Assembly (NCBI GenBank): GCA_015222915.1
Contig: JADFWE010000150.1
Span: 1 to 6,329 of the forward strand
Direction of reading: 5' to 3'
Length of the DNA stretch: 6,329 nucleotides
From: Pseudomonadota bacterium
GTDB taxonomy: Bacteria; Pseudomonadota; Gammaproteobacteria; SZUA-229
Made by a program: the position numbers and the translations under genes. Below the pieces are notes generated by a model. The model saw only the letters and a program-made list of their open reading frames with translations. It had not been told where the DNA came from and ran no database searches. Below, in pieces: positions 1 to 6,329 of the stretch (its first letter is position 1; each line of letters starts with the position of its first letter).

Positions 1-296
1 ATCCCGGAAGAATAAGGCTCGACCACGGCAAGGGTAGCGGTCACTGCAACTGCTGCATCAAATGCATTACCGCCCTGTTGTAAAATTTCGATGCCGGCCC
101 GGGTAGCCAGGGGATGTGCGCTGGCAATGGCTGCCGGCGCGTTGTTGTGTGCGGCCTGCGTAACTTGCGGCTGATCAGGCGGTGCCGAAGCCTGGACTGA
201 AGCCTGGTCCGAAGCGAGCACAGGCGCCTGTGAAAAAAGCTGGGTCGAGAATAAAAAGGTGCTAACAAATAAATAATAGCGAACACGTTTACCCAT
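1..296 (-). CDS. ggt: Gamma-glutamyltransferase, N-terminal part (cut by window edge)
   Basis: Gamma-glutamyltransferase is a periplasmic N-terminal-nucleophile hydrolase that cleaves or transfers the gamma-glutamyl group of glutathione and related compounds. Only the first 98 codons are in the window; the reading frame is open to the left edge. Residues 1-28 look like a signal peptide (basic MGKRVR, then a hydrophobic stretch, then an Ala-rich region). Residues about 29-52 form a low-complexity Ala/Ser/Gln/Pro linker. From residue 57 the family's opening block is clear: [20 protein letters not shown] (57-76), then [22 protein letters not shown] (77-98). The catalytic threonine and the large/small subunit cleavage site lie outside the window. 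The start was chosen as the only ATG that gives a signal peptide in this frame; its Shine-Dalgarno sequence is weak (AGG about 10 bases upstream). The gene sits downstream of the ferredoxin on the same strand, as in Pseudomonas, but 233 bases away, so it probably has its own promoter. Confidence 0.93.
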   Translation of the reverse strand, partial: MGKRVRYYLFVSTFLFSTQLFSQAPVLASDQASVQASAPPDQPQVTQAAHNNAPAAIASAHPLATRAGIEILQQGGNAFDAAVAVTATLAVVEPYSSG

Positions 297-324
297 ATCG
301 GAGTGCCTGTATTATGTCAGTACG

Positions 325-376
325 GTACCAGTAAAAAGCTGCTGGTACGTCATAGGTTCACACCATTGTAATTCAA
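325..376 (-). promoter_or_regulatory. Putative ggt promoter with hairpin at the transcription start
   Basis: Reading on the minus strand, TTGAAT (371-376) and TATGAC (349-354) are separated by 16 bases. Each matches four of six sigma-70 consensus positions. Transcription would start near 342. Directly after the -10 box lies a perfect 7-bp inverted repeat, GTACCAG (325-331) and CTGGTAC (342-348), with a 10-base spacer; it extends by two pairs if one G is bulged. It could be an operator or a 5'-leader hairpin. It has no run of T, so it is not a typical terminator. The call rests on pattern matching only. Confidence 0.33.
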
Positions 377-379
377 CTT

Positions 380-514
380 GGTCAGACAATACAGTGCACT
401 GACCGATGAAGATCGCCCGGCTGTACAGCAGGTGTCGATCGGGCAACAGAAGACTTTGCTCCGGAACGGAGCAGAACGGGAAGAAGGACTGAGGGGTCGT
501 CCGGAAAAAGGACG
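380..514. other. Intergenic palindrome cluster between ferredoxin gene and ggt
   Basis: The 233-base gap between the ferredoxin stop and the ggt start holds no convincing gene. It contains several short dyads. GGTCAG (380-385) pairs with CTGACC (399-404). CAGTGCACTG (392-401) is a perfect palindrome. GCCCG (415-419) pairs with CGGGC (440-444) and encloses the palindrome GCTGTACAGC (420-429). GCTCCG (458-463) pairs with CGGAGC (467-472). CGTCC (498-502) pairs with GGACG (510-514). Several could end ferredoxin transcripts coming from the right, but none is followed by a clear T-tract on either strand. The right half (about 460-515) is purine-rich on the plus strand. Confidence 0.4.
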
Positions 515-529
515 GGGCGTATCAGAAGA

Positions 530-787
<258 letters not shown>

Positions 788-800
788 TTAATACTCATAC

Positions 801-839
801 TTAACGGGAAATCATATCCCTTAAATTAATAAACGGACA
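801..839 (-). promoter_or_regulatory. Putative ferredoxin promoter overlapped by an inverted repeat
   Basis: On the minus strand TATGAT (811-816) matches five of six -10 consensus positions. It lies about 30 bases before the ferredoxin ATG. The hexamer 17 bases further upstream, TGTCCG (834-839), is a poor -35 box. The -10 box sits inside an inverted repeat: TTAA-c-GGGA (801-809) pairs with TCCC-TTAA (817-824), giving eight pairs with one bulged C and a 7-base loop. A dyad centred on a -10 element resembles an operator for a repressor or redox/iron regulator, but no known consensus was recognised. Confidence 0.35.
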
Positions 840-886
840 CTAAAAGTGCCTGACAGGCTAAAACTAACCTGACCAGCTGAAGCTGA

Positions 887-1375
<489 letters not shown>

Positions 1376-1948
1376 CTAGATCTGCCTCTCATAAAGTTGA
1401 TAACGGACCTGTCCGGCTTTTTTATCTTTCAGACAGACCCAGTCATCCGGTGCAGCAAACGCTTGTTCGGCTGCGTGTTCGACATAGATTATGGCATCTT
1501 CCGATAAACATCCACTGCTTTCCAGTAACTGACTGCTGTTTTGCAGTAACTCAGAATGAAAAGGCGGGTCGAGGAAGACAAGATCAAAGTCGCGGACCGG
1601 AGACATCCCTGAACTCACATCGGCCAACCAGCTCGATGCGTCCTGCTGAATGATACTGACATCGTCAGTTGCAAGCAGCTGTGCATTCGCCTTCAGACTG
1701 CTGACCGTCTTCCGGTTCTGCTCGATAAAAACAACACTTTCAGCGCCACGTGACAAAGCTTCGAACCCCAGTGCACCGCTACCGGCAAACATATCCAGAC
1801 AATGGCTCTGAAACACATAGGGTTGCAGCCAGTTAAACACCGTCTCACGTATCCGGTCGGTCGTCGGACGCAGCCCCTCGGCATCATCAAACGATATCTT
1901 CCGACCTCGCCACTTACCCCCGATGATCCGGCAAGACCCGCTTTTCAT
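1376..1948 (-). CDS. rsmD: 16S rRNA (guanine966-N2)-methyltransferase RsmD
   Basis: RsmD methylates N2 of G966 in the small-subunit rRNA using S-adenosylmethionine during 30S assembly. The 190 residues show the family blocks in order: RIIGGKWRGRKI (7-18), LRPTTDRIRETVFNWL (26-41), the SAM-binding loop LDMFAGSGALGFEALSRGAE (51-70), the acidic residue after strand 2 (FIEQNR, E76), the catalytic motif DPPF (127-130) following LVFL, IYVEH (154-158), and a C-terminal AGQVRYQLY (178-186). The start is supported by GAGG eight bases before the ATG. The upstream M16 gene ends 128 bases away, so rsmD may have its own promoter or be read through. Downstream it abuts coaD without any gap. The pairing with coaD is common in bacteria, although the two functions are unrelated. 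Confidence 0.96.
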   Translation of the reverse strand: MKSGSCRIIGGKWRGRKISFDDAEGLRPTTDRIRETVFNWLQPYVFQSHCLDMFAGSGALGFEALSRGAESVVFIEQNRKTVSSLKANAQLLATDDVSIIQQDASSWLADVSSGMSPVRDFDLVFLDPPFHSELLQNSSQLLESSGCLSEDAIIYVEHAAEQAFAAPDDWVCLKDKKAGQVRYQLYERQI

Positions 1949-2076
1949 TGTTTGAGCCTCATCGATATAGCAAGTGCTGAATCACCCGAAGCAACCCCAG
2001 TGCACTTTTACTATTAACTATTTGATCTCCATGGATGGAGTGAATGCTGAAAATCGTCAGGAACGATTTCAGTGAA
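1949..2076 (-). other. M16B–rsmD intergenic spacer with dyads
   Basis: This 128-base gap has no gene. It holds CTCCAT (2027-2032) and ATGGAG (2035-2040), a 6-bp dyad with only two bases between the arms. It also holds most of a longer stem next to the M16B stop (separate entry). On the minus strand TTGCTT and an extended TGCTATATC element occur just before rsmD, but their spacing (19 bases) is poor and transcription would start on the ribosome-binding site, so I do not call a promoter here. Confidence 0.3.
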
Positions 2077-2086
2077 CTATTCACTG
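2047..2086. terminator. Tandem hairpins at the 3' end of the second M16 gene
   Basis: Two adjacent stem-loops are visible. The first pairs CTGAAAATCGT (2047-2057) with ACGATTTCAG (2063-2072): ten pairs with one bulged A and a 5-base loop. The second pairs CAGTGAA (2070-2076) with TTCACTG (2080-2086), with a 3-base loop containing the M16B stop codon; it shares three bases with the first. For the minus-strand M16 transcript no T-run follows the first stem, so an intrinsic terminator is doubtful; a role in mRNA end protection is possible. On the plus strand the second stem is followed by CTTTT, which looks more like a terminator, but no plus-strand gene leads into it. Confidence 0.35.
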
Positions 2087-3501
2087 CTTTTCTGTTGCCT
2101 GCCGACAACAACCATCACCATCCTATCCGGATGCAAACGGCGCTTCAGCGCTTCATTGATAGCTTCTACATCCACCGCCCTGACATTATCGATAAAATGG
2201 TCGAGGTAATCGATGGGCAGATCATAAAAACCGATCATCGAGATGTATTCCAGCAGCTTACCGTTACTGTCGATATTCAGAGGGAAGCCGCCAGTGATAT
2301 TGCTGATACTGTCAGCCAGTTCATCTTCTGCCGGACCTTCGTTTATATATTTGCGCAGCTGCTCATTCAGCAGTGTCAGTGCCTGCAGCGTCTGCTCGGT
2401 TTTAGTCTGCATGCCCATGGCGAATGGTCCCAGCTCACGCAGAGGTGAAAAATAGCTATACACGCTGTAAGCCAGACCATGCTCTTCACGGATAACCTCT
2501 ACCAGCCGGGAAGAAAAACCGCTGCCGCCGAACGGATGGTTGGCAACATACAGGGTGAAGTAATCTTTATCGCCCCGCCTGGTGCCCGGCTGCCCGACAA
2601 AGATATGCGTCTGTGCTGAAGGGAAATCGATGACGACTTTTTTAGCTTTATCCAGCTGTTTGACTTCAGGCAGGGGTGCCGCTTTTTCGCCTGCCGGCAA
2701 GGCCGATAATAATGCTTTAACGATCTCTTCCGCCTGCCAGCGTTCGACATTACCGACAATGGAGACGGTAGCATTCTTCGCCACATAATACTGTCTGTAG
2801 AATGCCCGGATATCATCCAGTGTCAGTTTTTGCAGACTCTCTTTACTGCCAGACACTGGTGATGCGTATGGGTGATCACCGTAAATCGCTTTATTAAACG
2901 CTTCACTGGCAATGGCCGCCGGTGACTGCTCACGCGCTTTCACCGCAACTTTCATACGGCTCAGCTCACGCAGGAAAGCATCCTTCGGAAAATCAGGCTG
3001 CGTCAGCACCTGCTTCAGAGTTTCGATAGCCGGTGTTAAAAACCGTGACTCGGTCAGACTGCGCACACCGACCAGCGAAAGATCTCGGCTGGTACTGTTT
3101 TCGAGCTGCGCACCGACCGATTCAAAGTCCTCGGCTATCTGCTGAGAGGTTTTACCTGCAGCACCTTCGGCCAGCAGACCATTGGTCAGCATTGCCAGAC
3201 CACTCAGTCCGTTATCGCGTGCACCACCAGCATCGAATGTGATGCGCACATCCAGCATCGGAATCTCGGTGGCTGGCACGAATAGAACCCTGGCACCATT
3301 TTCTGTCTGCCAGGTCTGGATCTGCGGTGTTGCATAGACTGCCACGCTCACCAGCATCAGGCCGGTAACACCGATTATTGCTTTTGTCCTATGCCGTAAC
3401 GCCTGCAATGCTCTGTGCGTGATCATATTTAAAAAGCTCACCTTCGCATTCGATCTGTTCGATCTCATAATTATCAATCCGGAAAAAGTTTTACTCAGCA
3501 T
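2077..3501 (-). CDS. M16 peptidase-family subunit without zinc site (likely non-catalytic partner)
   Basis: This is a 474-residue envelope protein of the M16 (pitrilysin/processing-peptidase-like) family. A basic N-terminus is followed by a hydrophobic segment (residues about 41-57, ending near ATPQ) that acts as a signal peptide or membrane anchor. Two M16 lobes follow (about 60-255 and 285-470). The zinc motif HxxEH is replaced by MLTNG (104-108), and the distant Glu ligand is replaced by Val/Ala near 185-186, so the protein should not bind catalytic zinc. The second lobe keeps the substrate-binding Arg/Tyr pair in REEHGLAY (R338, Y345). This is the pattern of the non-zinc subunit of heterodimeric bacterial M16 proteases. 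The start is well supported: AGGGAGG lies five bases before the ATG, inside the end of the upstream gene, and the two genes overlap by 11 bases. Internal starts at M12 or M26 would give a shorter signal sequence but lack such a site. The natural substrate is unknown. Confidence 0.93.
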   Translation of the reverse strand: MLSKTFSGLIIMRSNRSNAKVSFLNMITHRALQALRHRTKAIIGVTGLMLVSVAVYATPQIQTWQTENGARVLFVPATEIPMLDVRITFDAGGARDNGLSGLAMLTNGLLAEGAAGKTSQQIAEDFESVGAQLENSTSRDLSLVGVRSLTESRFLTPAIETLKQVLTQPDFPKDAFLRELSRMKVAVKAREQSPAAIASEAFNKAIYGDHPYASPVSGSKESLQKLTLDDIRAFYRQYYVAKNATVSIVGNVERWQAEEIVKALLSALPAGEKAAPLPEVKQLDKAKKVVIDFPSAQTHIFVGQPGTRRGDKDYFTLYVANHPFGGSGFSSRLVEVIREEHGLAYSVYSYFSPLRELGPFAMGMQTKTEQTLQALTLLNEQLRKYINEGPAEDELADSISNITGGFPLNIDSNGKLLEYISMIGFYDLPIDYLDHFIDNVRAVDVEAINEALKRRLHPDRMVMVVVGRQQKSSE

Positions 3502-4918
3502 GTGAGCCTCCCTTCGCTGACGCTTCGCCCGCCTCGGTCTTGCTCTCGATAGGCAGCGGATCGAGCACTGCCACGGTCAGCCGTTCATCGGTAAGGTATT
3601 TGATGGCTACCTGCTGCACCTGCTCGGCTGTCACCGCCAGGATGTTTTCCACGTAGGCATCCTTTAACTGCCAGGGCAATCCGATGGTGTCGAGCATGCC
3701 GACTTCCATCGCCTGGTAGAAAGTAGAATCCTGTTTATAGACCTGCGCCGCCACTACCTGTGCTTTGACACGCTCCAGCTCACCATTCTCCGGCAGCATG
3801 GTCTTGATGGTATTCACCTCTTCACGCAGGGCAAACTCCAGCACCTCGATCGCTGTTCCATCATTCGGCACAGCCGATAACACGAACAGGGTCTCATGCC
3901 GACCGGTCAGCCCGTAACTGGCACCTGCACTGCTGGCGATCTGCTGGCCGCGCACCAGATTTTTGCTCAGACGGGCACTGCTGCCGCCATCGAGTACGCC
4001 GGACAGCACTTCCAGCGCATAGACTTCCCACGCCTCTTCCACCTGGCCATAGACCGGTGCTTTAAAGCCCATGATGATATAAGGAATCTTGGCCGGCACT
4101 TCGACCGTCACCCGCTGTGTGCCGTATTGCTTCGCTTCACGGCGCGGTTTTGTCGGCGGTATTTCTGATACCGGCAACGGTCCGAAATACTGCTTGGCCA
4201 GACGGAAGACCTCTTCGGCCTCGACATCACCAGCCACGACCAGCGTGGCATTATTCGGTGCATACCAGGTCTCATACCAGTGGCGCGCATCTTCGATCGT
4301 AAGTGTTTCCAGGTCCTCCATCCAGCCGACGATGGGACGACGGTACGGGCTGTTGGTATAAGCGATGGCATTAAAACGCTCATAGGTCAGCGCGGTCGGC
4401 TTGTCATCGGTACGCATACGGCGCTCTTCTTTGACCACCTCCAGCTCTTTGACGAACTCTTTTTCTTCCAGCAGCAGGTTGCGCATGCGGTCGGCTTCCA
4501 GTTCCAGGCACAGTTCCAGCCGGTCGTTAGCTATCTTCTGGTAATAACCGGTATAGTCCTGGCCGGTAAAGGCATTCTCCTCACCACCATTAGCCGCGAT
4601 GATCTCGGAAAACTCACCGGCGGGATGTTTCGCCGTACCTTTGAACATCATATGCTCCAGCACGTGTGAGATACCGGTGATGCCATCATGCTCATAACTG
4701 GCACCGACTTTATACCAGACCTGGGAGACCACCACCGGCGCACGGTTATTTTCGATCACCAGAATCTTCATACCGTTGGACAGGACATAGGACTGCACTG
4801 CTTCGTCAGTATGGTCGCCTATGGAGGAGGTATCCGTCTGTTCATCGCTACTGAACAAAACCAGGCCTAGCACTACGGTCGATATCGCAACCAGACCAAC
4901 GATCATCTTCATCTTCAT
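3491..4918 (-). CDS. M16 zinc metallopeptidase, catalytic subunit
   Basis: This is a 475-residue zinc protease of the M16 family, probably anchored to the inner membrane facing the periplasm or exported. Residues 1-22 (MKMKM followed by a hydrophobic run to about residue 22) form an uncleaved anchor or signal peptide; there is no lipobox Cys. The zinc and catalytic motif is intact: HVLEH (H85, E88, H89), with the third ligand in VVKEERR (E164 or E165), about 76 residues downstream as expected. The block ANGGEENAFTGQDYTGYYQ (109-127) is also typical. In the second lobe the Arg/Tyr pair is broken: RGQQIASS has R323 but Ser at 330 where the partner gene has Tyr. The enzyme therefore probably needs the next gene's product for substrate binding. 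It is the first gene of the minus-strand cluster, divergent from ftsY. The first ATG has only a weak AAGAG-like site; the ATGs at codons 3 and 5 cannot be excluded. Confidence 0.94.
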   Translation of the reverse strand: MKMKMIVGLVAISTVVLGLVLFSSDEQTDTSSIGDHTDEAVQSYVLSNGMKILVIENNRAPVVVSQVWYKVGASYEHDGITGISHVLEHMMFKGTAKHPAGEFSEIIAANGGEENAFTGQDYTGYYQKIANDRLELCLELEADRMRNLLLEEKEFVKELEVVKEERRMRTDDKPTALTYERFNAIAYTNSPYRRPIVGWMEDLETLTIEDARHWYETWYAPNNATLVVAGDVEAEEVFRLAKQYFGPLPVSEIPPTKPRREAKQYGTQRVTVEVPAKIPYIIMGFKAPVYGQVEEAWEVYALEVLSGVLDGGSSARLSKNLVRGQQIASSAGASYGLTGRHETLFVLSAVPNDGTAIEVLEFALREEVNTIKTMLPENGELERVKAQVVAAQVYKQDSTFYQAMEVGMLDTIGLPWQLKDAYVENILAVTAEQVQQVAIKYLTDERLTVAVLDPLPIESKTEAGEASAKGGSHAE

Positions 4919-5091
4919 TATTATTTTCTCTTCACTCTACAGATAACGTACATATGATTAAATTGGCATTCTTTATTACTGATGACATTTCCCTATCTAC
5001 TGCCGCGCCAGTGATGATAGGATAAGGCCACTGATTTTACTGTAACCACACTATTCTAACGGCTACACGCTTAATATTTTATCAATCACTT
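4919..5091. promoter_or_regulatory. Divergent promoter region between M16 operon and ftsY
   Basis: This 173-base A/T-rich gap must hold start signals for both directions. For the minus strand, TTTAAT (4957-4962) matches five of six -10 positions; 17 bases upstream lies TCATCA (4980-4985), a weak -35 box, giving a leader of about 30 bases. For the plus strand, TAATAT (5072-5077) and TATTCT (5052-5057) are possible -10 boxes before ftsY, but neither has a good -35 partner. If TAATAT is used, the ftsY leader would be very short. No recognised operator or riboswitch is visible. Confidence 0.3.
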
Positions 5092-6150
5092 ATGTTCGGC
5101 TTCCTTAAACGAAAACCTGAAAAACCAACATCGGCTGATGTTACTCCGCCAGCCGAACAGACGACTGACAGACAGACAACGCCTGCCATCAAAGCAGCCG
5201 CCATAGAAGCAGCAGCAAACGAACCTGCAGATCAGGTGAGTGAGCAGGCCGCAGACCTGAGCCAGTCACTGGAAAAAACCAGGCGGACTTTCTCGGATGG
5301 CATGGCCGACTTCTTTCTCGGCAAAAAAAGCATCGACAGCGAACTGCTCGATGAGCTGGAAAGCCGCCTGCTGCTTGCCGACGTCGGTATGGATGCTACC
5401 ACAACAATCATCGATGAATTACAGAATAACATCACCCGCAAGGCCATCAATGATGTCGATGCACTGCATCAGAACCTTGCTGCCATCATGAAGCGGATCC
5501 TGCTGCCCTGTCAGCAGCCGCTGGATACGGAGACCGCCAAACCCTTCGTTATCCTGGTGGTCGGTATCAACGGTGCAGGCAAAACCACCAGCATCGGCAA
5601 ACTGGCGCATCATTTCAAGCAACAGGGGAAATCCGTCATGCTGGCGGCCGGCGACACCTTCCGTGCCGCAGCCGTCGAGCAACTGCAGCAATGGGGGCAG
5701 CGCAATGATGTGCCGGTTATCGCTCAGGGCACTGGCGCCGACCCGGCATCCGTTATCTTTGACGCGGTACAGTCAGCAAGTTCAAAAAATATTGATATCA
5801 TCATCGCCGACACCGCCGGCCGCCTGCACACCCAGGACAACCTGATGGATGAGCTGGCCAAGATCAAACGTGTACTGGGTAAACTCGATGCCACCGCCCC
5901 CCATGAGACCCTCATCGTAATGGATGCCGGTTTCGGCCAGAACGCTCTGCACCAGGCAGAAAAATTTAATGACTGCATCGGACTGACCGGGTTAGCCGTC
6001 ACCAAGCTGGACGGCACCGCCAAAGGCGGCATCCTGTTCTCCATTGCCAGCACCCTTAAACTACCGGTTCGTTTTATTGGTATCGGTGAGGGCATCGATG
6101 ACCTGCGACCGTTTGATGCATCTGAATTTGTCGATGCACTTTTAGAGTAA
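5092..6150 (+). CDS. ftsY: Signal recognition particle receptor FtsY
   Basis: FtsY is the SRP-receptor GTPase that brings ribosome–SRP complexes to the SecYEG translocon at the inner membrane. The 352-residue protein has a short basic start (MFGFLKRK), a low-complexity Ala/Gln/Thr/Glu-rich A domain (about 9-55, much shorter than in E. coli), an N domain helical bundle (about 57-145, with LLDELESRLLLADVGM at 85-100), and a G domain: G1 GINGAGKTT (158-166), GDTFRAAA (187-194), G3 DTAGR (240-244), G4 TKLD (304-307), and G5-region GIGEGIDDLRPF (330-341). One oddity is DAGFGQNA (278-285): the position usually holding Thr in the TGQN motif is Phe281. The ATG lacks a visible Shine-Dalgarno sequence (leader TATCAATCACTT), but it gives the expected amphipathic-like N-terminus. 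The gene stands upstream of ftsE in the usual ftsYEX order. Confidence 0.97.
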   Translation: MFGFLKRKPEKPTSADVTPPAEQTTDRQTTPAIKAAAIEAAANEPADQVSEQAADLSQSLEKTRRTFSDGMADFFLGKKSIDSELLDELESRLLLADVGMDATTTIIDELQNNITRKAINDVDALHQNLAAIMKRILLPCQQPLDTETAKPFVILVVGINGAGKTTSIGKLAHHFKQQGKSVMLAAGDTFRAAAVEQLQQWGQRNDVPVIAQGTGADPASVIFDAVQSASSKNIDIIIADTAGRLHTQDNLMDELAKIKRVLGKLDATAPHETLIVMDAGFGQNALHQAEKFNDCIGLTGLAVTKLDGTAKGGILFSIASTLKLPVRFIGIGEGIDDLRPFDASEFVDALLE

Positions 6151-6271
6151 ACGAAAATGAATAATGAAAAACGAAAAATGAAAAATGCAAAGCCAGTAAC
6201 GGTTGCACTATCGGTGCAACAACCCCATTTTTCATTTTTCACTTTCCATTTTTCATTTGTTACGAAGTAAC
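6151..6271 (+). repeat. Heptamer-built inverted repeat between ftsY and ftsE
   Basis: A long imperfect dyad fills the 124-base gap. The left arm (6155-6187) and right arm (6226-6258) are complementary at 29 of 33 positions. The left arm is a run of 7-base units ATGAATA, ATGAAAA, ACGAAAA, ATGAAAA, ATGCAAA (6157-6191). The right arm has the inverse TTTTCAT-like units (6229-6256). At its centre is a perfect 7-bp hairpin, GTTGCAC (6202-6208) and GTGCAAC (6214-6220), with loop TATCG. The pentamer ACGAA flanks the structure (6151-6155 and 6262-6266) and could be a target-site duplication. A small hairpin, GTTAC-GAA-GTAAC (6259-6271), follows. It may be a repeated intergenic or miniature mobile element, or a terminator/attenuator after ftsY. 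It has no coding potential. Confidence 0.8.
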
Positions 6272-6274
6272 ACA

Positions 6275-6329
6275 GTGATTCACTTCGACAATATCAGCAA
6301 ACGTTACCCCGGTGGCCATACGGCACTGA
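6275..6329 (+). CDS. ftsE: Cell-division ABC transporter ATPase FtsE, first 18 codons (cut by window edge)
   Basis: FtsE is the cytoplasmic ATPase of the FtsEX complex, which acts at the division septum and controls periplasmic peptidoglycan hydrolases. Only the first 18 codons are present. The translation (M)IHFDNISKRYPGGHTAL matches the strongly conserved FtsE beginning (MIxFxxVSKRYPGG), in which the Tyr of KRY is the A-loop that stacks on the ATP adenine. The start is GTG, with a weak GAAG about seven bases upstream; no ATG in this frame fits. Walker motifs lie outside the window. It follows ftsY as usual, but the two are split by a 124-base inverted-repeat element. Confidence 0.85.
   Translation, partial: MIHFDNISKRYPGGHTAL

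Noticed and set aside
41..286. Minus-strand Arg-rich reading frame of 81 codons
   Set aside because: It lies in another frame of the ggt start, whose translation matches the family clearly; the Arg/His/Leu-rich composition is typical of an off-frame shadow.
851..861. GCCTG/CAGGC dyad after coaD as a terminator
   Set aside because: The arms are separated by a single base and followed on the minus strand by only a short T-run (ACTTTTAG); too weak to call.
2044..2448. Plus-strand reading frame of 134 codons opposite the second M16 gene
   Set aside because: It is antisense to a well-supported coding region, has no recognisable domain, and no promoter or ribosome site is visible.
2077..3501. Second M16 gene as a pseudogene because the zinc motif is missing
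   Set aside because: The frame is intact over 474 codons, has a strong ribosome site and keeps the Arg/Tyr motif; zinc-less partners are normal in this family.
4280..4669. Plus-strand reading frame of 129 codons opposite the first M16 gene
   Set aside because: It is antisense to the zinc-site region, which is clearly coding on the other strand; the composition is that of a reverse-frame shadow.
5724..6242. Minus-strand reading frame of 172 codons covering the end of ftsY and the inverted repeat
   Set aside because: It is antisense to conserved ftsY G-domain codons, and its N-terminus is just the Phe/Lys-rich translation of the heptamer repeat.
6155..6258. CRISPR array or direct-repeat array
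   Set aside because: The units are only 7 bases long, contiguous without spacers, and arranged as two inverted arms; this is a dyad, not a CRISPR.

Overview
The window is chromosomal DNA from a gammaproteobacterium. It carries a conserved housekeeping neighbourhood also known from Pseudomonas and its relatives (ggt – fdx – coaD – rsmD – M16 – M16 – ftsY – ftsE). The ferredoxin closely resembles the Allochromatium vinosum type as I recall it, which hints at a Chromatiales-like or neighbouring lineage. That placement is inference, and no species can be named from the sequence. Nearly all the DNA is assigned to well-known families, with no plasmid, phage, CRISPR or transposase genes.

Layout. 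Six genes lie on the minus strand, reading right to left. Two M16 metallopeptidase-family genes overlap by 11 bases (4918-2077). They are followed by rsmD, the 16S rRNA m2G966 methyltransferase (1948-1376). The stop codon of rsmD directly abuts the start of coaD, phosphopantetheine adenylyltransferase (1375-887). Next comes a 2[4Fe-4S] ferredoxin (781-530), then the secreted N-terminal part of a gamma-glutamyltransferase that runs off the left edge (296-1). On the plus strand, divergent from the M16 pair, are ftsY, the signal recognition particle receptor (5092-6150), and the first 18 codons of ftsE, the ABC ATPase of the FtsEX cell-division complex (from 6275).

How the genes work. They are not one pathway. 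The M16 pair looks like an envelope-anchored protease heterodimer: the first gene keeps the zinc site and has lost the Arg/Tyr pair, while the second has lost the zinc site and keeps the Arg/Tyr pair. rsmD and coaD appear translationally coupled. ftsY-ftsE is the start of the classic ftsYEX(-rpoH) cluster.

The most unusual items are: a roughly 104-base imperfect inverted repeat, built of ATGAAAA-like heptamers around a perfect 7-bp hairpin, that separates ftsY from ftsE; a Thr-to-Phe change at a normally conserved position of FtsY (GFGQN instead of GTGQN or similar); the complementary split of motifs in the M16 pair; and small dyad symmetries sitting on the predicted promoters of ggt and the ferredoxin gene. 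I found no strong candidate for an entirely new biological system.
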